Assembly (NCBI RefSeq): GCF_003412465.1
Contig: NZ_QTJV01000002.1
Span: 930,001-994,000 of the forward strand
DNA: 64,000 nt
DNA from: Chitinophaga silvisoli
GTDB taxonomy: Bacteria > Bacteroidota > Bacteroidia > Chitinophagales > Chitinophagaceae
Direction: 5' to 3'
Below the pieces are notes generated by a model. It saw only the letters and a program-made list of their open reading frames with translations. It was not told where the DNA came from and made no database searches. Every line of letters starts with the position of its first letter. The stretch's first letter is position 1. A program made the position numbers and the translations under genes. This document shows, in pieces, positions 17,913-26,498 of this stretch.

Positions 17913-18509
17913 ATGGCATTTATACATCACAATAGTGACAACGGGGCGGATGATGCGCAGCTGATCCGGATATACAAGCAGTCCGGTAAGTTGGAAGATC
18001 TCGCCACCCTTTACCAGCGTTACATGAACCTGGTATACGGGGTATGTTTGCGTTATTTTGATGAAGAGGCCAGTAAGGATGCTGTGATGCAGATTTTCGA
18101 AGAGCTCATTGTGAAATTGCAACAGCATGAGGTACAAAACTTTAAGAGCTGGCTACACGTCCTTACCCGGAATCATTGCCTCATGAAATTGCGGTCCATG
18201 AAGAACAGGGAAGGCCGTGAAATCTCCCTGGATGGACTCCCTGTTATGGAAAACGAGCAATTTGCACATCATGAAAGCAGCACGGCCCTGGAGACCAATC
18301 TTCAGGATATGGAAAGGTGTATGGAGACCTTGCCGGATGAGCAGAAGCGCAGTGTTGATCTTTTTTACCTGAAGGAAAAGAGTTATAAAGAAGTAGCAGA
18401 CCTGACGGGTTATGAGATGAAGAAGGTGAAGAGTTACATTCAGAATGGAAAGCGCAATCTGAAAATTTGTATGGAACAACAAAATGCAGCAGCAAAACAA
18501 TCATATTAA
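17913..18509 (+). CDS. ECF-type RNA polymerase sigma factor
   Basis: The 198-residue protein has sigma region 2 (~18-85, LYQRYMNLVYGVCLRYFDEEASKDAVMQIFE) and region 4 (~130-185, LPDEQKRSVDLFYLKEKSYKEVADLTG), with no region 3, as expected for extracytoplasmic-function sigma factors. The start is ATG 17913; the longer frame begins with a TTG inside the terminator. Its last 26 bases overlap the next gene, whose product has an anti-sigma-like N-terminus and a membrane segment. This strongly suggests a sigma/anti-sigma pair. Target genes cannot be inferred. Confidence 0.88.
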   Translation: MAFIHHNSDNGADDAQLIRIYKQSGKLEDLATLYQRYMNLVYGVCLRYFDEEASKDAVMQIFEELIVKLQQHEVQNFKSWLHVLTRNHCLMKLRSMKNREGREISLDGLPVMENEQFAHHESSTALETNLQDMERCMETLPDEQKRSVDLFYLKEKSYKEVADLTGYEMKKVKSYIQNGKRNLKICMEQQNAAAKQSY

Positions 18510-19728
18510 ACCTGTGGCCGATCCTGAGCTGATACGCCGTTATCTGGCCGGAGAGCTGGATCACAAGGCTATGCACGCCCTGGAGCGGCAGGCTTTGGAT
18601 GATCCGTTCCTGGCTGAGGCACTGGAGGGCTTCGAACAGCATGCTCCGGATCAGCGGGTAAACCTGGCTGACCTGAGCAAACGACTGAAGCAAAGGGTGC
18701 AGCCTGCTAAAAAGAAAGTGATCCCGATGTATATGCGTTGGGCCGCTGCTGCAGCTGTATGTTTTGTCGTTGGCTCAAGTATCATCTGGTTGTGGCCAGC
18801 CAATAATCAAAGTGAAATAGCGAAGGTTACTGTTAAAACTGATACAATCATTCCCGCCGAAGTATCTGGTATGGTGCAGGTACCGGAGAATGCAACCATG
18901 TTCAAAAAGAGCCAGGATAGTCGTAAGCCCTATAGGAGCCCGGTTCTACCAGCTCCAATGGTAAGTCCTGCGCCGGCCGTTACGCCTTCGCCACAGGCTG
19001 AAGTAGCCGCAGCTGAACCTGCTCCTAAAGCAGAAATGCCTGTAGCTGATACTGCCAAAATGATAGCCAGTCAGAATTTTTATAAGAGTTTTGATACTGA
19101 TGATATGGCCGTTTCCTCCCTGGGGTTAAAAAGGGCTGCAGCAGTATCCGCAATTGATCCGGGTCAGATCAAAGGCCGGATACTCAATGTGCATGGGGAT
19201 AGTGGCATTGCTAATGTAACTGTCAGCATGGGAACGGTGGGAACTACCACTGATCAGGAAGGATATTTCTCTCTACCTGCTAATGGGCCGGTGTTAAGCA
19301 GAAAAAAAATGAGTAGTAACCAGCAGCTGCTTACTGCATATGCCCCCGGGTATAAAACTAATAGCCAGACTTACAAAGGAGATGCTTTTGTGAGAATGCA
19401 GCTTAAAAGAACCACCGATACTTCAACAACCGTTATTAATAACAGCAATGACCCATCTCCAATGGGTGGATTTGACAAGTTCGAATTATATCTCGCTAAA
19501 AATGTGCAATATCCTGCTGGCCTTACGGTCAGTGGTAGAGTAAGGGTACAGTTCTATGTACAGCAGGATGGTACTCTGACAGATTTCAGGGTGCTAAAGA
19601 AGTTACAGCCTGAATGTGATCAGGAAGCCATCCGGTTAATTAAGTCCGGGCCAGCCTGGCTGCCGGCGGCAAATGGAAAAGCTGTAAGAGTAAAAGTAGA
19701 TGTGAAGTTTACCCCGGAAGCGCACTAA
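18484..19728 (+). CDS. Membrane protein: anti-sigma-like N-terminus, carboxypeptidase-regulatory-like domain and TonB C-terminal domain
   Basis: The 414-residue protein has a cytosolic N-terminus with an anti-sigma/zinc-finger-like pattern without the Cys/His ligands (LIRRYLAGELDHKAMHALER, residues 16-35), one membrane segment (~85-105), a Pro/Ala-rich linker (~140-185), a CarboxypepD_reg-like beta domain (~223-300, IKGRILNVHGDSGIANVTV) and a TonB C-terminal domain (~320-414, SGRVRVQFYVQQDGTL, ending VKVDVKFTP). It overlaps the sigma gene by 26 bp, so translation is probably coupled. One polypeptide could sense a periplasmic event through the TonB-like end and release the sigma factor. The anti-sigma role is inferred from position and layout. 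Confidence 0.78.
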   Translation: MQQQNNHIKPVADPELIRRYLAGELDHKAMHALERQALDDPFLAEALEGFEQHAPDQRVNLADLSKRLKQRVQPAKKKVIPMYMRWAAAAAVCFVVGSSIIWLWPANNQSEIAKVTVKTDTIIPAEVSGMVQVPENATMFKKSQDSRKPYRSPVLPAPMVSPAPAVTPSPQAEVAAAEPAPKAEMPVADTAKMIASQNFYKSFDTDDMAVSSLGLKRAAAVSAIDPGQIKGRILNVHGDSGIANVTVSMGTVGTTTDQEGYFSLPANGPVLSRKKMSSNQQLLTAYAPGYKTNSQTYKGDAFVRMQLKRTTDTSTTVINNSNDPSPMGGFDKFELYLAKNVQYPAGLTVSGRVRVQFYVQQDGTLTDFRVLKKLQPECDQEAIRLIKSGPAWLPAANGKAVRVKVDVKFTPEAH

Positions 19729-19934
19729 TAGCTCGCTCTGTTTTGTTTTATTGCCTTAATCAGTTTCCTGTTTCTTCTATCTGCGCGACTATCATTTAAT
19801 GATACGACAGCCCATATTGCGGCCGGAATCCAGCCCAGTATAGTGCATTGTAATATCAGGCATAATATGCCGGAAAGGAGCTTACCTCTCAGCAAAAATG
19901 ATAGCCAGGGTAACAATATTGCTATCAGTGTCAT
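19725..19934 (-). CDS. Small YqaE/Pmp3-like membrane protein
   Basis: The 69-residue protein has two hydrophobic segments with the Pmp3 pattern, LIAILLPWLSFLL and ILCLILQCTILGWIPAAIWAVVSL, where the GW-I-P turn is typical. These small membrane proteins occur in stress responses in many organisms; the molecular role is unknown. The ATG at 19934 was chosen. A GTG at 19979 would add 15 residues and overlap lutB by 22 bp. The 3' end overlaps the convergent sigma-partner gene by 4 bp. Confidence 0.65.
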   Translation of the reverse strand: MTLIAILLPWLSFLLRGKLLSGILCLILQCTILGWIPAAIWAVVSLNDSRADRRNRKLIKAIKQNRASY

Positions 19935-19957
19935 GTAGTGGTGTTTTATTGAATATA

Positions 19958-21373
19958 CTACTTTTTGCGGTCTTTCCACATTTGGTTGAAGGACTTAGGA
20001 GCAAATACCGGTAGTTCCCTGTCGTCTCCCCAGGCCTTGGTAAAGAACTTTTTCATGAAGAAGTTTTTCATATTCCCACTTGCCAGGTTCATCATCCGGC
20101 GGCTCAGACTAGCTTGTTTCCAGCCAAACCAGGAGATCTTTTCTGCACCGGAAGTGTGATTTTCTTCTACTGCTTTATGTCGGTTGTGGAGTAATAATTC
20201 GTGAAGGTTAATGCGCACCGGGCATACTTCTGTACAGTTTCCACAGAGGGAAGAAGCATAGCTCAGGTGCATATAATTATCAATACCTTTCAGGTGTGGG
20301 GTAATGACAGAGCCGATAGGGCCACTATAGGTAGTGCCATAGGTATGGCCACCGATGTTTTTATAGACAGGGCAGGCATTCAGACAGGAGCCGCAACGAA
20401 TGCAATACAGGGCTTCTCTGGCTTCAGTATCTGCGAGGATATTGGTACGACCATTATCCATCAGTATCACATACATTTCTTCCGGACCATCTACTTCTCC
20501 TTCCTGGCGTGGGCCGCTGAAGATGGAGTTGTACACGGTTACCTGCTGACCGGTACCATAGGTAGCCAGCAAGGGCCAGAAGAGTGCCAGGTCGTTGATA
20601 GAAGGGAGCATCTTCTCGATGCCCACGAGTACAATATGTGTCTTGGGGAAAGCGGTGCTCAGGCGTGCGTTTCCTTCATTCTCAGTAACCGCAATTCCTC
20701 CGATATCTGCAATGATGAAGTTTGCACCGGTAATGCCGATTTCTGCATCCAGGTATTTCTGGCGCAGTTTTTCACGGGCTACCATGGTGAGTTCCTGTGG
20801 TGTCAGATTGGGAGGGGTACCCAGTTTTTCTTCAAACAGGCGGGCTACATCTTCCTTGCTTTTGTGCATGGCCGGCGTTACGATGTGGTAAGGCGGCTCT
20901 CCGTCCAGCTGCTGAATGTATTCACCCAGGTCTGTTTCTACACACTCAATATTATGATCGGCCAGGAAGCTGTTCAGGTGAACTTCTTCCGTTGCCATGG
21001 ATTTACTCTTTACGATGCTTTTGCAATTCTTTGCTTTGCAGATGGCCAGGATCTCTTCCAGCACCTGTTCAGCATTCTCTGCCCAGATTACTTTGCCGCC
21101 ACGGCGGGTCAGGTTGGATTCAAACTCTTCGAGGTGTTTGTCCAGTTGCTCGATAGCTCTCCATTTGATATTTTTGGCGCGTTCACGGGCGGTCATGAGG
21201 TCGGAGAACTGGTTCTTTCCGGCTTTAACTGCTGTGTTATACTTGCCTATATTATAATTGATTGTCTGGCGATGACCGAGGTCTGTCGCTTTCTTATCGC
21301 TCTTGTCCAGGAATGTGGAGGCATTCTGATGCATAAGTTTTTGGAATTGCTGATTGCGAATGACAAAAGCCAT
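19958..21373 (-). CDS. lutB: Iron-sulfur protein LutB-like (L-lactate utilisation)
   Basis: The 471-residue protein has an LUD domain (~60-300, with GITGANFIIADIGGIAVTENEGN) and two 4Fe-4S motifs: CIRCGSCLNACPVY and CGNCTEVCPVR. LutB works with LutA and LutC in a cytosolic complex that oxidises L-lactate to pyruvate. Neither partner gene is in the window; instead lutB follows a DUF3109 gene in the mutY-gld cluster. The start codon (21371-21373) lies in the 3' arm of a hairpin with arms 21370-21377 and 21383-21390, which could limit initiation. Confidence 0.9.
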   Translation of the reverse strand: MAFVIRNQQFQKLMHQNASTFLDKSDKKATDLGHRQTINYNIGKYNTAVKAGKNQFSDLMTARERAKNIKWRAIEQLDKHLEEFESNLTRRGGKVIWAENAEQVLEEILAICKAKNCKSIVKSKSMATEEVHLNSFLADHNIECVETDLGEYIQQLDGEPPYHIVTPAMHKSKEDVARLFEEKLGTPPNLTPQELTMVAREKLRQKYLDAEIGITGANFIIADIGGIAVTENEGNARLSTAFPKTHIVLVGIEKMLPSINDLALFWPLLATYGTGQQVTVYNSIFSGPRQEGEVDGPEEMYVILMDNGRTNILADTEAREALYCIRCGSCLNACPVYKNIGGHTYGTTYSGPIGSVITPHLKGIDNYMHLSYASSLCGNCTEVCPVRINLHELLLHNRHKAVEENHTSGAEKISWFGWKQASLSRRMMNLASGNMKNFFMKKFFTKAWGDDRELPVFAPKSFNQMWKDRKK

Positions 21374-21390
21374 ACCGTTTTCCGGTATGG
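21370..21390 (-). promoter_or_regulatory. Hairpin over the lutB start codon
   Basis: Perfect 8-bp inverted repeat CCATACCG / CGGTATGG with a 5-nt loop. On the minus strand the ATG of lutB is inside the 3' arm, followed by CTTTTG. It may be a translational block or a weak attenuator. Confidence 0.4.
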
Positions 21391-21458
21391 TGGTGTATTA
21401 GACAACTATCTGGTAAAGATAGGGAATTACGGATGGATAATACTATTGGCTCTTAGCC

Positions 21459-22034
21459 TTAGTCAGCGCGGTATTTCTTGGTTGCTATTTTATCGAGTAC
21501 TGCATAAAATTCTTCGCCATACTTGCGAATAATAGCTTCCTGGAGGAAACGATACACTGGTACTTTCAGACTTTTACCATTTTTGCAGGCTGGCTTACAT
21601 ATGTCCCAGCGGTCGTAGTTGACCGCTTCAAAAGATTCGTATTTAGTGACACGGATAGGGTAGAGGTGGCAGGAGATTGGTTTTTTATAATCTACTACAC
21701 CGTCTTTATATGCTTTTTCTATGCCACAACCTACTACGCCATATTCATCGATGCTGGCGTAGGCGCAGATACCTCCATTTACGATGGGAGTGACGTAGCC
21801 ATATTCATCGTCGGTGGTATTGGTACCGGTTTTTTCTATTTCGGCAATCCCTTCCGGGCGGAGGTAAGATTTGATTTTTGGATAGACCTTTTTCAGGATC
21901 TTCACTTCTTCTTTGTCCAGTGGCGCGCCACAGTCCCCAGCCACACAGCAGGCTCCTTTGCAGGCCCCCAGGTTGCATACGAACTTTTCTTCTACTACTT
22001 CGTCACTGATATATTTATCGTCTATGATGATCAT
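21459..22034 (-). CDS. DUF3109 family cysteine-rich protein
   Basis: The 191-residue protein matches the DUF3109/YkgJ-like cysteine-rich layout: CNLGACKGACCVAGDCGAPL (residues 20-39), a middle GGICAYA, VVGCGIEKAY, then CHLYPIR and CKPAC. The regularly placed cysteines suggest a metal or iron-sulfur site, but no biochemical role is established. It has no signal peptide. It is placed between gldD (63 nt upstream) and lutB (85 nt downstream) on the same strand. Family call is confident, function unknown. Confidence 0.85.
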   Translation of the reverse strand: MIIIDDKYISDEVVEEKFVCNLGACKGACCVAGDCGAPLDKEEVKILKKVYPKIKSYLRPEGIAEIEKTGTNTTDDEYGYVTPIVNGGICAYASIDEYGVVGCGIEKAYKDGVVDYKKPISCHLYPIRVTKYESFEAVNYDRWDICKPACKNGKSLKVPVYRFLQEAIIRKYGEEFYAVLDKIATKKYRAD

Positions 22035-22097
22035 TGGCAGGATAATGACCGCAAAATTACAACAATCCGCTTGCTTTTACATGGTTCGGTCCGGAGT

Positions 22098-22733
22098 CTA
22101 ACGCCATTTGAGTGTTTCTACCAGGTGGAGCATGTCTTCCTGCAGGAATTTGTGAACCGGAGCCAGGGAGTCAGCATTAGGGGCGGCATCGAAATAAAGG
22201 GCACCACGCAGGAAGTGTTTTACAGAGTCCGTTACATAAAACTGTTTGGCGGAAGCAGCATTTCCTCCTACATCGTAAAAGAGGCCATAGATATGATTGT
22301 CATGGTTCCCTATGCTTTTTTCTTCAATATATTCAGCCTTATAAGTATGCTTATAGGTCATCTTGAATGCATCATTCACGAGTTTCTGGAAGTCGTTTTC
22401 CCCTTTCCCGATCTCTTTGTAGCTCATGTATATTTTCCCATTCAGGGAAGGAAACTCTACATTAATCCAAAAGGGGTTTTCCGTTTTCTCCCCAAAGAAG
22501 AGGCTGTCCTTGACGATATTGGCGTAAACGGGATATTCGAAAGTATATGGATAGCCGGGTTGATCGAATACGCGGTATTCCCTTTTAGGAAAGGTGATCT
22601 GGAAGTAACCTCTTGGTTTGGGAGTATAAGTTTGGTCACAGGCAGTATACAGCAACGGCAGTAATAACAGCATGAAACAGCCCTTCAGCCGGGCGGTAAC
22701 AGTTGACAGGCTTCTATTTCTCTTACAGTTCAT
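22098..22733 (-). CDS. gldD: Gliding motility lipoprotein GldD
   Basis: The 211-residue protein has a lipoprotein signal (MLLLLPLLYTAC, lipidated Cys32) followed by a domain with the GldD pattern (PKPRGYFQITFPKREYRVFD). In Flavobacterium johnsoniae GldD is an essential lipoprotein of the gliding machinery. It follows gldE by 18 nt, the conserved Bacteroidota order gldE-gldD next to ssb and mutY, which supports the call. Its precise job is not known. Confidence 0.92.
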   Translation of the reverse strand: MNCKRNRSLSTVTARLKGCFMLLLLPLLYTACDQTYTPKPRGYFQITFPKREYRVFDQPGYPYTFEYPVYANIVKDSLFFGEKTENPFWINVEFPSLNGKIYMSYKEIGKGENDFQKLVNDAFKMTYKHTYKAEYIEEKSIGNHDNHIYGLFYDVGGNAASAKQFYVTDSVKHFLRGALYFDAAPNADSLAPVHKFLQEDMLHLVETLKWR

Positions 22734-22751
22734 TGCTTCTATGTTGTGATA

Positions 22752-24110
22752 TTATTCTTCTTCCACGTTCTGCCTTACGCTTACCTGTACTTTTTGAATG
22801 CGCATCTTGCTCTTTTCCAGTACGGTAAAGTCATAGTCCCCATAGGTGATCACGCTGTTTTCTTCCGGGAATTTACCGGCCAGTTCAAGGATAAGGCCTC
22901 CAATGGAGTCACTTTCACCCTTTACGGCTTCGAAGGTATCCGGCGGAATGTTCATGATACGGCAAACGTCGTTGAGCATGGTTTTGCCCTCGAACACGTA
23001 GGTATAGTTGTCAACTTTTGAATAGTTGAATTCTTCTTCGTCAAATTCGTCTTTGATATCTCCGATTACTTCTTCCACGATATCTTCGAGGGTTACAATA
23101 CCGGAGGTACCACCAAATTCATCCACTACTACGGCAAAGTGCATTCTCCTGGTCTGGAATTCGGACAACAGGTCTTCGATCAGCTTGTGGCCGTGTACGA
23201 AGAATGGCTGGCGCATCACGGTATGCCAGTCAAAAGCTTTACCCTTGTCGAGGTGAGGAAGCAGGTCTTTGGTATGAATAACGCCAACAATATTGTCCAG
23301 ATTGCCTTTGTAAACAGGCAGGCGGGAATAGTGAAGGTCAGCGACATGTTTGACTACCACATCAAAAGGTGCGTCATATTCTACACCATGCACGTCCAGG
23401 CGGGTATGCATGATTTGTTTTACGGTGATATTGCCAAATTTCAGAATGCCTTTCAGGATGTTTTTTTCTTCCTGGGAGGCGGTTGGATCCACGCTCATTT
23501 CGATGGCTTCATCTATTTCCTGGTAGTTGACAGCGCCGCTGCCACGGTGGAAGAAGCGGGCTTCGATGCTTTCGCTCATGCTTACGTAGAAGTCGCTCAC
23601 GGGCTCGAGGGTAGCATGGATAATGCTTACGAACCAGGCGAAATAGGTAGCAAAGCGAATATTGTTTTGGGCGGCCCATACTCTGGGGAGTACCTGGCCA
23701 AAGAAGAGGAGTACAAAGATGATGATGGCTATGCGTACAACAAATGAAACGACGGGCAGGGTCTGCAGGTCTTCCATTTGGGTGATGAGATAGCTGGTCA
23801 CCAGGATGAAGGCCAGGGAGAGGAGGATACCTGCTATCTGGAGGGATGCCAGCAGGGAGCGGGGCTTTTCCAGTAGTTTGGTAATGAGTTTTCCACTGGT
23901 GTTTTGTCTGGTTTTCAGGGCGTTCAGGTCCTTGTAGTTCAGGGAAAAGAAGGCTACTTCCGCGCCGGAGACAATGAAAGCCAGGAGTAAGAGTATGAAG
24001 ATTACAAGCAGATAAATCACCACGTTCGGCGTGGCAATCGGTGCCGAGGCTTGTAACAGGGTGAGCTTACCAGAAATAATGCTTGCCGGATAGGTGTACA
24101 AATTGTTCAA
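22752..24110 (-). CDS. gldE: Gliding motility-associated protein GldE (CNNM/CBS/CorC domains)
   Basis: The 452-residue membrane protein has a CNNM/DUF21 domain (~30-190, four hydrophobic segments including FIVSGAEVAFFSL), two CBS domains (~215-330, with IMHTRLDV and DNIVGVIHTKDLL) and a CorC_HlyC C-terminal domain (~350-435, DSIGGLILELAGKFP). The family relates to magnesium/cobalt transport; GldE is linked genetically to gliding. The reading frame has no ATG at its start; TTG 24110 is the only start codon after the upstream stop (TTG 24101 is second). A possible promoter lies ~100 nt upstream. Confidence 0.9.
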   Translation of the reverse strand: MNNLYTYPASIISGKLTLLQASAPIATPNVVIYLLVIFILLLLAFIVSGAEVAFFSLNYKDLNALKTRQNTSGKLITKLLEKPRSLLASLQIAGILLSLAFILVTSYLITQMEDLQTLPVVSFVVRIAIIIFVLLFFGQVLPRVWAAQNNIRFATYFAWFVSIIHATLEPVSDFYVSMSESIEARFFHRGSGAVNYQEIDEAIEMSVDPTASQEEKNILKGILKFGNITVKQIMHTRLDVHGVEYDAPFDVVVKHVADLHYSRLPVYKGNLDNIVGVIHTKDLLPHLDKGKAFDWHTVMRQPFFVHGHKLIEDLLSEFQTRRMHFAVVVDEFGGTSGIVTLEDIVEEVIGDIKDEFDEEEFNYSKVDNYTYVFEGKTMLNDVCRIMNIPPDTFEAVKGESDSIGGLILELAGKFPEENSVITYGDYDFTVLEKSKMRIQKVQVSVRQNVEEE

Positions 24111-24213
24111 CTTTTCGTTAAGGAATTAAAAAAACCAGCATTACACTGCAAAGCAGGTTCCAAAAAAATGGGAAAGAAATTCAGGTATTAAATTGAATCG
24201 CTTTCCCTATATG

Positions 24214-24221
24214 CAAATATA
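24214..24221 (-). promoter_or_regulatory. Possible gldE promoter, -7 box
   Basis: CAAATATA on the plus strand is TATATTTG on the minus strand, in the 172-nt gap between ssb and gldE. Confidence 0.4.
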
Positions 24222-24282
24222 AGTAATACCCCATTACGGGATTATCAAGCAAAAAAGAATTAATATTTTTTAATTGGATAAC

Positions 24283-24738
24283 TTAAAAGGGCAGATCGTC
24301 AGCTGCGTCACTAATTTGGGGGGGGATGTCCATATTGGGGAAATTGTCACCGGAGGTGCTGCCTGTATTACTATGGTGGATGGCATGTTCTGAATTGTTA
24401 AGATCCATGCGTTTATCCAGCATAACAAGGTTATCACCTACAACTTCGGTAGCAAATTTTTTATTTCCTTCCTTATCTTCCCAGCTACGGGTGCGCAGAC
24501 GACCCTCGATGTAAACCAGGCTGCCTTTGTGCAGGTATTTCTGCGCCAATTCTGCCAGTCCACGCCATAAAACTACCGTGTGCCATTCTGTTTGGGAGAT
24601 CAGTTTACCGGCCCTGTCTTTAAATGTCTCTGTGGTAGCCAGAGAAAATTTAGCTACTGCTATATTGCCTTCCAAAAACTGTACATCCGGATCTCTACCC
24701 AAGTTGCCAATCAGGATTACTTTATTAACACCTCTCAT
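24283..24738 (-). CDS. ssb: Single-stranded DNA-binding protein
   Basis: The 151-residue protein has the SSB OB-fold (residues 4-105, MRGVNKVILIGNLGRDPDV..., TEWHTVVLWRGLAELAQKYL, GSLVYIEGRLRTRSWEDKEG) and ends in the acidic tip DDLPF, which recruits replication and repair proteins. It coats single-stranded DNA as a tetramer. It follows mutY by 177 nt on the same strand and precedes gldE, a conserved Bacteroidota order. Confidence 0.95.
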   Translation of the reverse strand: MRGVNKVILIGNLGRDPDVQFLEGNIAVAKFSLATTETFKDRAGKLISQTEWHTVVLWRGLAELAQKYLHKGSLVYIEGRLRTRSWEDKEGNKKFATEVVGDNLVMLDKRMDLNNSEHAIHHSNTGSTSGDNFPNMDIPPQISDAADDLPF

Positions 24739-24915
24739 TGTTGCAGGTTTTAATCTATTGATTTAACGATGGAAATATAATGTTTCTTTAAATAAACAAC
24801 CTTCTTAAAGTTAACATTTTTTTCAAATCGATGTGAAAAAAATGCTGACTACTTTTAGCTTCAAATACCTTGCCGCAGCAAGTTAAGCGCACTTTGGCCC
24901 GGGTTGATTTTAGAA

Positions 24916-25980
24916 TCAGAACAAGCTCAATTCTCTCCGTTTCAGGAAGTCTGTAATCGTTTTTGGGAATGCATATCTATCCAGTTGATCCTGAGGAACA
25001 GCAATATAGCCGGGCATTTCAGGTTTTTCTGCAACCGATAGCAATATGAATTGGCTATGAATAGTCTGATGTGTAAGCTGCTGTTTAAACGAGGCGGACA
25101 CTGCATCTATGTTATAACTCATATCGCTTAATTTTTCTTTGAAGGCCGGGAGTTTTTCCAGGGCCTGGATATCTGTGGGGGCGCTGGTTTCGATGAGTAC
25201 AAACTCATGTAAGTTTTGCCAGATATCATTTTCGGTGCGCTTACGGATATAAAGGTCGTCCTTGTGTTTAACAATCAGGTAATTGAAATATCGCTTTTTG
25301 ATTACCAGCTTCTTTGTTTTTACGGGTAGTACGCTTATAAGGCCCAGGTGGAGGGCTTTACATTTCCTGGCCAGGGGGCATATTTTGCAGGCGGGCTGTT
25401 GTGGTTTACAGACCACAGCGCCGAAGTCCATAATACTCTGATTGTAGACAGCTGATTCTCCGTGGGGGAGAAGTTCAGCGGCCAGGGATGCAAATTGCTT
25501 CTTACCGGCGGTGCTATCGATAGGGGTATCTATGTCAAAGAAGCGGGAGAGGACTCTGAAAACGTTGCCATCCAGCACAGCATGAGGAAGGTTGAACGCA
25601 AAGGAAGCGATAGCTGCGGAGGTATAGGGTCCGATACCTTTGAGGGACTGAATAGCCTCGTAGGTATTGGGGAAATGGCCGTGAAACTGGGAAACGATCT
25701 GACGGGCAGCCGCCAGCATGTTTTTACAGCGGGCATAGTAACCTAATCCCTGCCATAGGCGGAATACTTCTTCTTCCGGTGCAGCGGCTAAATGCTGTAC
25801 GGTGGGGTAAGCCTGTATAAACTTCTCGTAATAAGCCCAACCTTGTTCCACGCGGGTTTGCTGAAGGATGATTTCAGACAGCCATATACGATAGGGGTCT
25901 TTTTCGCCTTTCCATGGCATTGAGCGTGTATTGTCTTCGCGATTCCATTCGAGGAGGGCACTGGTGAAAAATTGTTTCAT
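24916..25980 (-). CDS. mutY: A/G-specific adenine DNA glycosylase
   Basis: The 354-residue repair enzyme removes adenine mispaired with 8-oxoguanine. The helix-hairpin-helix LKGIGPYTSAA (113-123) is followed by catalytic Asp137 in VLDGNV; the catalytic Glu36 is in LSEIILQQT. The 4Fe-4S cluster ligands Cys191, Cys198, Cys201 and Cys207 have the family's x6-x2-x5 spacing. The C-terminal ~220-350 is the NUDIX-like domain that reads 8-oxoguanine. The start is ATG 25980; the longer frame begins with TTG. A perfect -7 box ends only 6 nt before the ATG, so the mRNA may be leaderless. Confidence 0.95.
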   Translation of the reverse strand: MKQFFTSALLEWNREDNTRSMPWKGEKDPYRIWLSEIILQQTRVEQGWAYYEKFIQAYPTVQHLAAAPEEEVFRLWQGLGYYARCKNMLAAARQIVSQFHGHFPNTYEAIQSLKGIGPYTSAAIASFAFNLPHAVLDGNVFRVLSRFFDIDTPIDSTAGKKQFASLAAELLPHGESAVYNQSIMDFGAVVCKPQQPACKICPLARKCKALHLGLISVLPVKTKKLVIKKRYFNYLIVKHKDDLYIRKRTENDIWQNLHEFVLIETSAPTDIQALEKLPAFKEKLSDMSYNIDAVSASFKQQLTHQTIHSQFILLSVAEKPEMPGYIAVPQDQLDRYAFPKTITDFLKRRELSLF

Positions 25981-25986
25981 GAAATG

Positions 25987-25994
25987 CAAAGATA
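25987..25994 (-). promoter_or_regulatory. mutY promoter, -7 box
   Basis: CAAAGATA on the plus strand is TATCTTTG on the minus strand, 6 nt from the start codon. Confidence 0.6.
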
Positions 25995-26465
25995 AGTGAG
26001 TCGGGAATGATAAAAAGAGGAGGTGTTATGGGAGGCGCAGTGAAAATATATATAATCATCTATAACATATGAAAATAACCGTTATCTGAATGCTTTTTTA
26101 ACAGAACTTGCTGATAAATAGACGAATGTGCAGAAAAATGCGTTATATTTAGGTAGGAGCCCGAATTTCATTTTGCTAAAATGAGCGTAACTTTTTCATT
26201 AAGAGCAGAAAAAAAAGACAAAATGAATATTATTTTTTGTATATTCGTTAAGTAGTGGTTTAGTGAAATTTTCCGCTACATACCTATAGAAGTGACGATA
26301 TACTGATCACGAAATATGAGCTCTGCGGGGCAGGAACCTGTTGCCAAAAAATGCATTAAGGGTTAGTTTACAAAGACTTGTAGAGTGATTAATAAAAAGA
26401 TATAAGGTATAAGAAAAAAAGATAAAATTTATTTGCTTAAAATTCAGCAATTAAAAAAAATTAAA

Positions 26466-26473
26466 TAATTTTG
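26466..26473 (+). promoter_or_regulatory. HU gene promoter, -7 box
   Basis: TAATTTTG, a perfect TAnnTTTG, ~25 nt before the ATG. Confidence 0.55.
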
Positions 26474-26498
26474 GGACAAGTAATCCTTCGCTTCAATT

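Larger units (their letters stand above)
25981..26498. other. 518-bp divergent region between mutY and the HU gene
   Basis: It carries the mutY -7 box at its left end and the HU -7 box at 26466-26473. The middle is A/T-rich with a small hairpin TCATTTT-GCT-AAAATGA (26168-26184). No gene or recognised RNA was seen. Confidence 0.45.

Noticed and set aside
20201-21532. 443-codon open frame on the plus strand
   Set aside because: Antisense to lutB, which has intact iron-sulfur motifs; the translation has no recognisable domain.
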